Shown one piece after another: positions 1 to 7,344 of a stretch of 15,690 nucleotides of DNA. The position numbers were made by a program, and so were the translations under genes. Origin of the DNA: Alphaproteobacteria bacterium (GTDB taxonomy: Bacteria > Pseudomonadota > Alphaproteobacteria > RS24). Every line of letters starts with the position of its first letter. Position 1 is the stretch's first letter. Below the pieces are notes generated by a model. The model did not search any database and was not told the origin of the DNA. It saw nothing but the letters and a program-made list of their open reading frames with translations. The stretch is taken from positions 1 through 15,690 of the forward strand of contig RFZE01000027.1 in the NCBI GenBank assembly GCA_009920875.1, written 5' to 3'.

Positions 1-908
1 TTTTCCAAACACCAAACCCGATAGCGCGAGGTCGGAATGCGCTTATAGTCGGTTTCCTGCACGCGCATGTCATAGCGCCCCGCCCCCGCCGTATAGGCCT
101 GCGCATTATATTTGTGCTGCACGAGATTGGTGTCACAGGCCTCAACCAGCAGCGCGGCGAGCGCATCATCAGCCATGTCGATAAATTGCGGCGCAGCATT
201 GGCGACTTTGGTGTTCCACATGCGCGCCACCCATTCAAACACGGCCGGTGCGCGGGCGCGCATAATCTCGGCCGGCACAGGGTCTTGCGAAAAGTGCCGC
301 AGCATCGGCCCCATCAGGCCGTAATCGGCAATGCTGGGGGTCGCGCCCAGCACATAGGGGCGGCGCTCAAAAATTGCCTGCAAGCGGTCAAGCGCGGTGA
401 AATAGGTTTGCTCCGTATGCGCCCAAGTTTGGCGGCTGATCCCATCGCTCTTCACAAAGCCACCCAATTGGCGCGCTTTAATCAGGCGAATGGCCAGCCA
501 GCGCGGAATGGCGCGATTACCTTCAACAATGTCGGTGTAAATCGCCTCGGCGGCTGAGACGCGGCCCAGCCGATAGCTCCAGCGATAATGCATGGCCGGT
601 CGCCACAGCCACTCATCGGCATAATCTTCAATCAGCAATGCGGCGAAACGCAGCATCGGGTCGGCGGGATATATCTTCCCATTATCATAATGCCCGTCCA
701 GCCAAGCCAGCATGGGCGTGGTGTCGGTCATCCAGCGGCCATCGTCAATCTGCACCACCGGCATTTGCACAACACCGGCACCGGCCAGCAGCTTTTTCTC
801 ATTGCCGACGGTCGGCAGCGATTGATAAGGAATGGAGCGATAGCGCAGATAGGCCTCAAGCTTGCCCGTATAATAGGAAATATTGCAGCCATAAACGTCG
901 AGCTTCAT
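1..908 (-). CDS. Glutathione S-transferase family protein, long form, C-terminus cut by window edge
   Basis: Reading the minus strand from the ATG at 908 gives 302 codons without a stop before the window edge, so the gene is partial at its 3' end. The N-terminal thioredoxin-like domain (about residues 1-80) begins MKLDVYGCNISYYTGKLEAY. It has the cis-proline loop VVQMPVVQID (P50) and a TDTTPMLAWLD stretch where GSTs bind the glutathione gamma-glutamyl group. A helical C-terminal domain follows, with GATPSIADYGLMGPM near residues 188-202, including the conserved Asp (D195) of the GST N-capping region. The protein is already longer than the usual 200-230 residue GST, which fits a family with an extended C-terminus. 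The gene starts 16 bases after the DUF3604 stop and is probably co-transcribed with it. The substrate cannot be told. The family call is firm; enzymatic activity is inferred. Confidence 0.85.
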   Translation of the reverse strand, partial: MKLDVYGCNISYYTGKLEAYLRYRSIPYQSLPTVGNEKKLLAGAGVVQMPVVQIDDGRWMTDTTPMLAWLDGHYDNGKIYPADPMLRFAALLIEDYADEWLWRPAMHYRWSYRLGRVSAAEAIYTDIVEGNRAIPRWLAIRLIKARQLGGFVKSDGISRQTWAHTEQTYFTALDRLQAIFERRPYVLGATPSIADYGLMGPMLRHFSQDPVPAEIMRARAPAVFEWVARMWNTKVANAAPQFIDMADDALAALLVEACDTNLVQHKYNAQAYTAGAGRYDMRVQETDYKRIPTSRYRVWCLE

Positions 909-924
909 GCCGCCGCCTCACCCA

Positions 925-3159
925 TTACTCTTTGGCGTGCTCGACATAAATCGGCGACGACCAAGCGCGCTCTTCCACTTCGGCGAGGCACTCATCATCG
1001 CGCGCCGTGCGGTCATCACCATAGCACATATTGACCTCGACACAATTGCCGTCATCGTCATAAGTGCAGCGCAGATTGTCGGCATTGATTTTCTTCGAAG
1101 GCTCTTGAATGGCGCGCACATAATAGGTCGCCATGCGATTGCTGGCGGCAAATTCAGGGTCGCTGAAAGTCGCCTGACAGCCATTGCCCTTATCATTGCA
1201 CGGAATGACCTTCCACGGGTCTTCAATCAGTTTCTCGACCGCCTCGCCCTGCTCGATTTGCGGACGAATACGCACCACTTCAAAACGGGTGATTTTCATG
1301 CGCTCACTTGACGGGTTGAAACATTCATTGGCGCAAAGTTTTTGAACACGTTGCGCGCCCAAAGCGGCCACCGTTTCGTCTGCGCAGCCGGCCTTTTGCT
1401 TATGCGCACCGGCTGCTTTCACTTCGAATATCGGCGAGCCATTACGCTTGGTCGTGCCGCCCATCGGCACACCGTCTTTGGTATTGAACCAAAGCAAAAT
1501 GCGCGGGCCGCTTGTGCCATAAGTTTCGCGGCGTTTAATCGCGTCAAAAATTTCTTCGCGCGAGCGCCCTTCCGCATGCACGGCGGCCAGACCGCCGGTC
1601 GTCCAGAAACTGGCTTGGCGTTCCTGTTCCGTCGCGCCGAAACCGCGCTGCATAATCTCATCGCGCTCCAAAACCAGCGGCTTACTGCTTTTGGCTTCCA
1701 TCGGGAATACGCGCTTGCGCCATTCTTCCGTTAAATGCACCGCCTCTGTCGTTTTGGTGCGGTCGACATTTTTAAAGCCGGTGCCGGGCCGCGCGCGGTG
1801 ATTGTCGCTCGACGCAATAAAGCCCCAATTCAGGCGCGTCGGCTTATCGGCATTGTCGAAGTTTCTAATGGCCAATGCATATTGCACGCTATTGCCCGGG
1901 CGATAGCCGAAGCTGGGCAAGAAGCAATCACGGCACTGACCGGCATCGAGCCATTGCTCAATTTCCGTACCGGGAACGGAGAGATGCGCTGCAACGCTGA
2001 ACACGGCGGCAATGTCGCGGGTTTGTTTGGCGCGTGCTTCGCATTCAGCCGCCCCATCGCCATCGGCCAAGCAACGCTCTATGATGATTTCGCCGGCGCG
2101 CCAACACATGGGCAGATATTTCGGCGTCGGCGCAGGGCAATCCGCTGTCAACGCTTCGCTGTCAATATTCAGCGCGCCACGGAATGAACGATACTCTTCC
2201 GAATTGCCATGGCCCGACATGACTTCAACCAGCTCCATTTTCTCAGGCCGGTTTTCGGCCTTCAAATGCTTATCAAATGTTACCCCTACCGGCGTGTAAA
2301 AGCCCCATGTCGTGCCATGCGGGATAATCAGCGGATCGAGCGCCTGCGCTTCCAAACTGTCGACAAGCGCGCCCGGTGTCTCGGCAATCTCAAAGCATGA
2401 GGCAGGCAAATCGGCAATCGGTGTATCGGGGTCGCATAAATCAACCTCTGCCGCTTCTTGTAGGAAACGGCGAATGTCAAAATAGTTTTGTCGGTTATTG
2501 AAATCACCGAAAGCCAGCGGTAAAGGTATCAAATCTTTGCCATTGGTACGCAGCGCATTGACCGCCACACCGCCCGATGCAATCGGGCGCTTGGCCAATT
2601 CAGCATCCTCAAGCCCCTTAAAGATGACGTTTTTGTGACCGAAATGATCTTCGGGAAGCTGCCCGACTTGCGTCCATTCAAAGCCGACAAAACTGACCAT
2701 ATCGGGACTGTCACCATTGCCGGATACGGCATTACAGGCGCGAATGCTCTGTTTGGTTTGCTCCCAACGTTTCGGCGTCGCAACTTCGGCATGGTCGGTA
2801 ATCGACCAAAAATCGAGTGCTGAACAGTGGCGGGCATAGTCACATGCATCGGCCAGCGGGTGCGCGCCCTCGCCGCCATAAATCGGCAGCGACCATAAAA
2901 AAGCATCGGTCGAGAAAGTGGTATGAACGTGCAAGTCACCGAACAGAATTTGCTTGTCCGGTGTTTCATTCATACCGCGTGCTATGGCTGCCTGCTCGGC
3001 GGCCAATGTTTTGATAAGAATATCGCTGCGCTCTTCGCCTTGGATTTCACCAATGCCGCGCGGCTGGCCAAACCAGTCATCATAAGCAGCGTAAACGTAA
3101 AGCCCGACCGTGCTGAAAAAAAGCACCACAAGACTGATGGCTAGTTTTCTTTTCGACAT
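925..3159 (-). CDS. DUF3604 family protein (PHP-like putative metallohydrolase), membrane-anchored or exported
   Basis: This is a 744-residue protein. The N-terminus has positive charges followed by a hydrophobic stretch (about residues 6-25), which reads as a signal peptide or membrane anchor, so the body should be periplasmic. PHP-type metal-binding motifs are visible: GDLHVHT (74-80), SITDHAE (119-125), IPHGTTW (279-285) and SSDNH (450-454). The hallmark DUF3604 segment near 522-554 ends in RRETYGTSGPRI. Known family members are uncharacterised; hydrolysis of a phosphoester or similar bond is only suggested by the PHP-like motifs. Twenty cysteines follow the hydrophobic segment, fitting a disulfide-bonded exported protein. 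The start is supported by a GGGAGG Shine-Dalgarno about 9 bases upstream. The thioesterase gene lies 87 bases upstream and a GST gene 16 bases downstream. The family call is strong; the function is unknown. Confidence 0.9.
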   Translation of the reverse strand: MSKRKLAISLVVLFFSTVGLYVYAAYDDWFGQPRGIGEIQGEERSDILIKTLAAEQAAIARGMNETPDKQILFGDLHVHTTFSTDAFLWSLPIYGGEGAHPLADACDYARHCSALDFWSITDHAEVATPKRWEQTKQSIRACNAVSGNGDSPDMVSFVGFEWTQVGQLPEDHFGHKNVIFKGLEDAELAKRPIASGGVAVNALRTNGKDLIPLPLAFGDFNNRQNYFDIRRFLQEAAEVDLCDPDTPIADLPASCFEIAETPGALVDSLEAQALDPLIIPHGTTWGFYTPVGVTFDKHLKAENRPEKMELVEVMSGHGNSEEYRSFRGALNIDSEALTADCPAPTPKYLPMCWRAGEIIIERCLADGDGAAECEARAKQTRDIAAVFSVAAHLSVPGTEIEQWLDAGQCRDCFLPSFGYRPGNSVQYALAIRNFDNADKPTRLNWGFIASSDNHRARPGTGFKNVDRTKTTEAVHLTEEWRKRVFPMEAKSSKPLVLERDEIMQRGFGATEQERQASFWTTGGLAAVHAEGRSREEIFDAIKRRETYGTSGPRILLWFNTKDGVPMGGTTKRNGSPIFEVKAAGAHKQKAGCADETVAALGAQRVQKLCANECFNPSSERMKITRFEVVRIRPQIEQGEAVEKLIEDPWKVIPCNDKGNGCQATFSDPEFAASNRMATYYVRAIQEPSKKINADNLRCTYDDDGNCVEVNMCYGDDRTARDDECLAEVEERAWSSPIYVEHAKE

Positions 3160-3246
3160 TATGTCGTCCCTCCCGAAACCACATCATCCGCGCTGAAGCC
3201 TATAATATCAAAAACAGGCTCGGCTTTAAGCGCTTCACCATTATTC

Positions 3247-3654
3247 TTATTTGGGCAGCAACTTAAATGTTGCCGACGCTTTCGACACCAAAACGCCTTC
3301 ACTATCAAACAGGCTGGCTTCACTATAGGCGACGCTGCGCCCCATGCGCAAAACTTTTCCCTTGGCAATATATTTGCCGGGCTTACCCGCTTTCAAATAG
3401 CTGGTTTTCAATTCCAGTGTTGCGTGACCGCGATATTTTTCCATGTCCAACAAGCTGCGCGTGGCGGCACCACAAGCCGTATCCAGCATGGTTGCAAAAG
3501 CCCCGCCATGCAAAATGCCCTGCATATTGAGCCAGCTTTCGGTCATCTCAAACGATACTTCGCTCTCGCCGTTTTCCAGCTTGATGATTTCACGGCCAAT
3601 CAGCTTACCGATTTCGGAATTGGTAATTTCCGGCGTGAACCCTTTAAGCGGCAT
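3247..3654 (-). CDS. PaaI-type hotdog-fold thioesterase
   Basis: This complete 135-residue protein has the usual length for the PaaI/YbgC-like hotdog family, which hydrolyses acyl- or aryl-CoA thioesters in the cytoplasm. The key stretch is LNMQGILHGGAFATMLDTAC: the HGG motif (49-51) opens the hotdog helix, and D58 is at the position of the catalytic acid in PaaI. The later segment ELKTSYLKAGKPG is also typical of the family. The ATG shares its A with the TAA stop of the upstream GST gene (TAATG), so the two are very likely translationally coupled. The substrate is unknown. The company of an ene-reductase and two GSTs suggests a catabolic or detoxifying role, which is inference from context. 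Confidence 0.88.
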   Translation of the reverse strand: MPLKGFTPEITNSEIGKLIGREIIKLENGESEVSFEMTESWLNMQGILHGGAFATMLDTACGAATRSLLDMEKYRGHATLELKTSYLKAGKPGKYIAKGKVLRMGRSVAYSEASLFDSEGVLVSKASATFKLLPK

Positions 3655-4274
3655 TATTTGGCTCCGATAATGTCGTGCTCCGACAAGCGCTGCATATAGG
3701 CGGTCAGATTTTTCAAGTCAGCATCAATCGGAATACTGACTTTCGAAAGAAACAAGACCAAAGGATAAAAAATGCAATCGACATAACGCAGCTCGTCGCC
3801 ACAGATGAAATCTTGCCCCACCAATTGGCTGTCCAGCCAAGCAAACCCATCTTCCGTATTGCGCTTCATCGGCGCGCCAATGGTCTCATCAATGCGCATA
3901 CGCGAGCGGAAGAAATCGGCGCCCTCCGTATTGCGGAAACCCGCCATGCCGGGGGCAAATATCAAATAATCGCATTGCCGCATACGCATGCGCGTATGGG
4001 CGCGCTCGGCTGCATTATTTCCGACAAGGACGGGATCGGGTTTTAACTCTTCCAAATATTCGGCAATCGCCGCCACTTCGGCAATCACTTGCCCGTCTTC
4101 CAATTCAATGCAGGGCAACTGACCTGCCGGATTGGTTTTGACGTAATCATCGCCGCGATTTTCACCACCAATCAAATCGACGGTAATGGTTTCAACCTCA
4201 ATCTGCTTGATGGCGATAATGTTTTCCAAAGCGCGCGGATTGGGCGCGTTCACCGCTGTGTAAAGCTTAATCAT
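3654..4274 (-). CDS. Glutathione S-transferase family protein (short, complete)
   Basis: This is a 206-residue protein with a full two-domain GST layout. The thioredoxin-like domain (1-78) starts MIKLYTAVNAPNPRALENII and contains the cis-proline loop GQLPCIEL (P54) and the glutathione-binding helix start VIAEVAAIAEYLE (64-76). The usual Glu-Ser pair there reads Glu-Val (E66, V67), so glutathione binding may be altered. The all-helical C-terminal domain contains FICGDELRYVDCIFYP (157-172), which carries the N-capping Asp (D166). Glutathione conjugation or glutathione-dependent reduction of a small electrophile is the family role; the substrate is unknown. The gene lies 17 bases after the flavin oxidoreductase and overlaps the thioesterase by one base, placing it in the middle of an operon. 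Confidence 0.88.
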   Translation of the reverse strand: MIKLYTAVNAPNPRALENIIAIKQIEVETITVDLIGGENRGDDYVKTNPAGQLPCIELEDGQVIAEVAAIAEYLEELKPDPVLVGNNAAERAHTRMRMRQCDYLIFAPGMAGFRNTEGADFFRSRMRIDETIGAPMKRNTEDGFAWLDSQLVGQDFICGDELRYVDCIFYPLVLFLSKVSIPIDADLKNLTAYMQRLSEHDIIGAK

Positions 4275-4291
4275 GTTTCCCCCGATAAACC

Positions 4292-5392
4292 TTAAGACAG
4301 GCTGAGCATGTGAGCTTGTTCAAATGCTTTTAATTCGTCGAACCGGCCCTCGCGAATTTTGTTCGGCCATTCGGCATCGGTCAATAGCGCGCGACCGACG
4401 CCGACCAAATCAAATTCTTCGCGCTCCAAGCGCTCAATCAAACCGTCAATCGGCGCGGCTTCCGAGCTTTCGCCGCCCATGCCGGCAACAAACTCGCCGG
4501 TCAAACCGACAGAGCCGACTGTAATGGTCGGCAAGCCCATCAGCTTTTTGGTCCAGCCGGCAAAGTTCAAATCGGAACCTTCAAATTCCGGCTCCCAGAA
4601 GCGCCGCGTTGAGCAATCAAAGCAATCAATACCCGCATCGACCATGGGCTGCAAAAACGCCTTCAGCTTATCTGGGTCGGTCGCCATTTTATGTTCAAAG
4701 TCTTGCTGCTTCCATTGCGACAGGCGAATGATGAGCGGGAAGTCTTTGCCGACAGCGGCGCGCGCCTTCTCGATAATCTCAACTGCGAAAGCCGTGCGTT
4801 CTTCCAATATACCGCCATATTCATCATCGCGAATATTCGTGCCTTCCCAGAAGAAGGTATCAATCAAATAACCATGCGCACCATGAAATTGCGCGCCGTC
4901 AAAACCGGCTTCGCGCGCCGCGACCGTGCCTTTGGCGAAGGCATCGGCAATATCGGTGATGTCTTGTTTGGTCATCGCCTCGCCGACTTCTTTACCAGGA
5001 TATTTCAGTCCCGAAGGCGACAATGTGCTGGCTTCGGGATTGAGGCCGGTGCCGTCGCGGCGCATTGAGCCGGTGTGCCAAAGCTGCGGCATAATCAATC
5101 CGCCCGCATCATGCACTTCATCGGCGACACGCTTCCAACCGGCCAGCGCCTCGGGTGTATGAAAGTCCGGAATATTCGGATCCATACTGGCCGAGGGGTG
5201 GTCAATGGTTGTGCCCTCAGTGATAATCAGACCGACCCCACCCTCAGTGCGGCGGCGATAATAAGCGGCGACATCTTCGGTCGGGTGACCGCCCGGCGAA
5301 TGGCTGCGCGTCATCGGCGCCATCACAATACGATTGGGAATTTCCAGGCCGTTCAGCGTGAAAGGTGAAAACAAAGCAGAATATTGCGTCAT
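4292..5392 (-). CDS. Old yellow enzyme-type NADH:flavin oxidoreductase
   Basis: This 366-residue FMN-dependent TIM barrel of the old yellow enzyme family starts with the typical LFSPFTLNGLEIPNRIVMAP. Family landmarks are APMTR (25-29), TEG (58-60), QLWHTG (103-108) and QFHGAHGYLIDTFFW (168-182). In the last, H170 and H173 form the substrate-anchoring pair (His-His, as in the YqjM type, rather than the His-Asn of yeast OYE). Other landmarks are IRLSQW (222-227), TVGSVGL (291-297) and GVGRALLTD (331-339) for the FMN phosphate. Such enzymes reduce activated C=C bonds, nitro compounds or nitrate esters using NAD(P)H. There is no iron-sulfur or extra dehydrogenase domain. An AGGA Shine-Dalgarno lies about 8 bases before the ATG. 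This is probably the first gene of a minus-strand operon that continues into a GST. The family is certain; the physiological substrate is unknown. Confidence 0.93.
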   Translation of the reverse strand: MTQYSALFSPFTLNGLEIPNRIVMAPMTRSHSPGGHPTEDVAAYYRRRTEGGVGLIITEGTTIDHPSASMDPNIPDFHTPEALAGWKRVADEVHDAGGLIMPQLWHTGSMRRDGTGLNPEASTLSPSGLKYPGKEVGEAMTKQDITDIADAFAKGTVAAREAGFDGAQFHGAHGYLIDTFFWEGTNIRDDEYGGILEERTAFAVEIIEKARAAVGKDFPLIIRLSQWKQQDFEHKMATDPDKLKAFLQPMVDAGIDCFDCSTRRFWEPEFEGSDLNFAGWTKKLMGLPTITVGSVGLTGEFVAGMGGESSEAAPIDGLIERLEREEFDLVGVGRALLTDAEWPNKIREGRFDELKAFEQAHMLSLS

Positions 5393-5499
5393 CAGGGTGT
5401 CCTATATTAAATCCGGCAACAAATTTGCAGAGCGCTATCACAAAATCAAGTAAATGGTGCTATATTATATGAAACCTGAAAACACTTTCGGAGCGCGCC
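5393..5499. promoter_or_regulatory. Divergent promoter gap between flavin oxidoreductase and hspQ
   Basis: These 107 bases separate two divergently transcribed gene groups, so promoters for both must lie here or overlap the gene starts. The gap is AT-rich compared with the flanking genes and contains TATATTATAT at 5461-5470, a possible -10 element for hspQ. I could not pair it with a convincing -35 box at normal spacing, nor see a clear heat-shock sigma factor promoter. The Shine-Dalgarno CGGAG (5489-5493) serves hspQ, and TCCT (5400-5403, AGGA on the minus strand) serves the oxidoreductase. No regulator gene sits beside the oxidoreductase, unlike the nemR-nemA arrangement. Confidence 0.55.
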
Positions 5500-5829
5500 A
5501 TGAATGAAAGAATAGCAAAATACCAAATCGGCGACGTGGTTAAGCATCGCTTTTTCGATTTTCGCGGCGTCATTTTTGACGTCGATCCCACTTTTTCAAA
5601 TACCGAAGAATGGTGGCAATCCATTCCGGCAGAGGTGCGTCCACGTAAAGACCAGCCCTTCTACCACTTGCTCGCTGAAAATGAGGAAACTGAATATATA
5701 GCCTATGTTTCGGAGCAAAACCTGCTGCGCGACACCAGCGAAGAGCCGGTGCGGCATCCGCAGGTCGATGAAATTTTCGGCAGTTTTGACGGCGCGCGCT
5801 ATGAAGTGCTTGTCCACAACACGCATTAA
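5500..5829 (+). CDS. hspQ: HspQ / YccV-like heat shock protein
   Basis: This 109-residue protein has the YccV-like (hemimethylated DNA-binding) fold pattern throughout. It opens with KYQIGDVVKHRFFDFRGVIF (7-26), continues with DVDPTFSNTEEWW, then QPFYHLLAEN (52-61), YIAYVSEQNL (66-75) and HPQVDEIFGSF (86-96). The length matches HspQ of E. coli. In E. coli HspQ is a heat-induced protein reported to affect the degradation of denatured DnaA and to act as a specificity factor for Lon. The role here is inferred from family membership. The start is supported by CGGAG about 6 bases upstream. It is the first of four closely packed plus-strand genes, with the next starting 14 bases after its stop. No heat-shock promoter could be recognised upstream. 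Confidence 0.9.
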   Translation: MNERIAKYQIGDVVKHRFFDFRGVIFDVDPTFSNTEEWWQSIPAEVRPRKDQPFYHLLAENEETEYIAYVSEQNLLRDTSEEPVRHPQVDEIFGSFDGARYEVLVHNTH

Positions 5830-5843
5830 GGTCATACGTCGCC

Positions 5844-6626
5844 ATGATTAGACCGGTGCTGCGCTTTTTCGGGCGGCTCATCATTAAATATCTCGAAAAA
5901 CCGATACTCAATTATCGGTCCTATCAATTCATTCCGCTGGCTGAGCTGGAAGCGTGCTTGCAGCCGGGCGATGTTTTGCTGGTCGAAGGCAATCAACGCA
6001 TTTCCTCAGCCATTAAATATCTCACCCAATCCACTTGGTCGCATGCCGCTTATTTTGTCGGCCGCGATGCCGGTTTGCGCGACAAGCACGGCCACCCCGC
6101 AGCTTTGGTTGAGGCCGATTTGACCGATGGCGTCATTGCTGCCTCGCTGACCAAATATCTCGGCTATAATACGCGCATTTGTCGGCCCGCGCTTATAACT
6201 GAAGAAGACCGCGCCATTGTCAGCGATTACATCATCAAATCCATCGGGCAATCTTACGATGTCAAAAATGTCGTCGATTTGGCGCGCTATCTCTTGCCAC
6301 AGCCGCCCGTGCCGGTGCGCTGGCGGCGGCGTATGATTGCGCTGGGCAGCGGTGAGCCGACGCAGGCCATATGTTCAACGCTGATTGCGCGCGCCTTTCA
6401 ATTCGTTCACTATCCGATTTTACCCGATGTCACACGAGAAAATCAGCGCGAGATAATGCATATCCGTCACCACTCCTTGTTCACGCCGCGCGATTTTGAT
6501 GTCTCGCCCTATTTCAATATCGTCAAGCCGACGATCGAAAAGCGGCCCGACTATAAACAGTTTGAATGGCAGAACCGGCGCGTCACAGAAGCCTATGAAG
6601 AGGTTGAAAAACCCCATGCGTCGTGA
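5844..6626 (+). CDS. YiiX/YebB-like permuted NlpC/P60 cysteine hydrolase
   Basis: The protein has 260 residues. The order of catalytic motifs is that of the circularly permuted NlpC/P60 (LRAT-like) group, with His first and Cys last. After LQPGDVLLVEGNQRISSAIK (39-58), the histidine is in STWSHAAYFVG (63-73, H67), a likely acidic partner is in ALVEAD (87-92, E90), and the nucleophile is in QAICSTLIARAF (174-185, C177). Relatives such as YiiX act on amide or thioester bonds of unknown lipids or peptides. No clear signal peptide is seen, only a moderately hydrophobic amphipathic N-terminus (residues 1-17), so the location is uncertain. The ATG lies 14 bases after hspQ with a weak AAGG 12 bases upstream. 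The gene's end overlaps the following acyltransferase start by 11 bases. The family call is good; the substrate is unknown. Confidence 0.82.
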   Translation: MIRPVLRFFGRLIIKYLEKPILNYRSYQFIPLAELEACLQPGDVLLVEGNQRISSAIKYLTQSTWSHAAYFVGRDAGLRDKHGHPAALVEADLTDGVIAASLTKYLGYNTRICRPALITEEDRAIVSDYIIKSIGQSYDVKNVVDLARYLLPQPPVPVRWRRRMIALGSGEPTQAICSTLIARAFQFVHYPILPDVTRENQREIMHIRHHSLFTPRDFDVSPYFNIVKPTIEKRPDYKQFEWQNRRVTEAYEEVEKPHAS

Positions 6627-7341
6627 CCACAAGCCTTATTCCATGCGTCTGCTTGTCAATTTCATCCGCCGGTTTTACACGCGTTGGCGGCTTACGCCGC
6701 AATTCACCGCAGTCGGCAGCGGCCTTGAAGTGATCGGCCCGCATCGCTTGGAAATTTGGGGCGATGATATTTACCTCGGCGACAATGTGCATATTCAAAC
6801 CTCGCGCGGACAAATGTCGCGCCTTTGCACCTGGCCAAATGAAACCGGTGGCCGCGGACGTATTGATATTGGCAGCCACACATTGCTGACCCCCGGCCTG
6901 CAGATTGTATCGGCTGACCATGTATCGATTGGCGACAATGTGATGATTGCCAGTCGCGTCTATATTTCCGACTCTGATTGGCATGAAATATATGACCGCC
7001 TCGCCTCGCCCGGGCCACGTGCCCCGGTGCATATTGGCGAAAATGTCTGGCTTGGTGAGGGCGTGAAGGTCTGTAAAGGTGTCACAATCGGCGCAAATAG
7101 TGTTATTGGTGCAGGGTCGGTTGTCACCAAAGATATTCCGGCCAATGTCATTGCCGCGGGCAATCCCGCCAAACCGCTCCGTGAGCTTGAAAAAGGACGC
7201 CCCATAAAAAAGCGTGAAGCCATGTTTGAGGATATAAAAGAATATAATAAAACAATGCGTTATCTCCATTACTTAAACCATAATAGTAATGGATTTATTG
7301 CTTGGATAAGGCAAATTATCGTACCGTCTCGGAAAGGTTAA
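6616..7341 (+). CDS. Left-handed beta-helix (hexapeptide repeat) acyltransferase
   Basis: This 241-residue protein carries hexapeptide repeats of the LbetaH acyltransferase fold. Turns such as IYLGDNVHI (52-60), VSIGDNVMIAS (103-113), VHIGENVWLGEGV (138-150) and VTIGANSVIGAGSVV (156-170) are followed by the classic end of the helix, IPANVIAAGNPAKPLRE. H123 in SDSDWHEIYD is the likely catalytic base, as in WbbJ/MaaT-type O-acetyltransferases. The reading frame is open further upstream to an ATG at 6496. I chose 6616 because the upstream residues are low-complexity, the family begins near here, and it leaves only an 11-base overlap with the hydrolase gene. GAAGAGG lies about 12 bases upstream. 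The last 40 residues are encoded by unusually AT-rich DNA. A sugar or glycolipid acceptor is likely by family, but unproven. Confidence 0.85.
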   Translation: MRRDHKPYSMRLLVNFIRRFYTRWRLTPQFTAVGSGLEVIGPHRLEIWGDDIYLGDNVHIQTSRGQMSRLCTWPNETGGRGRIDIGSHTLLTPGLQIVSADHVSIGDNVMIASRVYISDSDWHEIYDRLASPGPRAPVHIGENVWLGEGVKVCKGVTIGANSVIGAGSVVTKDIPANVIAAGNPAKPLRELEKGRPIKKREAMFEDIKEYNKTMRYLHYLNHNSNGFIAWIRQIIVPSRKG

Positions 7342-7344
7342 TTC

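Noticed and set aside
3190..3240. Weak stem-loops (AGCCT/AGGCT and the AAGCGCTT palindrome) after the thioesterase gene
   Set aside because: The stems are 4-5 bases with a long loop and no T-run, so a terminator or riboswitch is not supported.
3159..3246. Open reading between the thioesterase and DUF3604 genes that reads protein-like (GEALKAEPVFDIIGFSADDV) and ends with a TAATG overlap
   Set aside because: The only ATG in frame lies inside the thioesterase gene, there is no ribosome site, and 28 codons are too few to support a gene. It could be a remnant, but nothing proves it.
5882..6023. Repeated CATTAAATATCTC at 5882-5894 and 6011-6023
   Set aside because: Both copies encode Ile-Lys-Tyr-Leu within one gene. 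Two short copies are explained by similar codons and are not a repeat family.
6496..6615. Upstream extension of the acyltransferase frame to the ATG at 6496
   Set aside because: It would overlap the hydrolase gene by 131 bases and encodes Ser/Arg-rich sequence without family similarity. The ATG at 6616 fits the operon better.
6583..7269. Minus-strand open frame (228 codons) opposite the acyltransferase gene
   Set aside because: It mirrors the hexapeptide repeats and has no family features. The plus-strand gene is clearly real.
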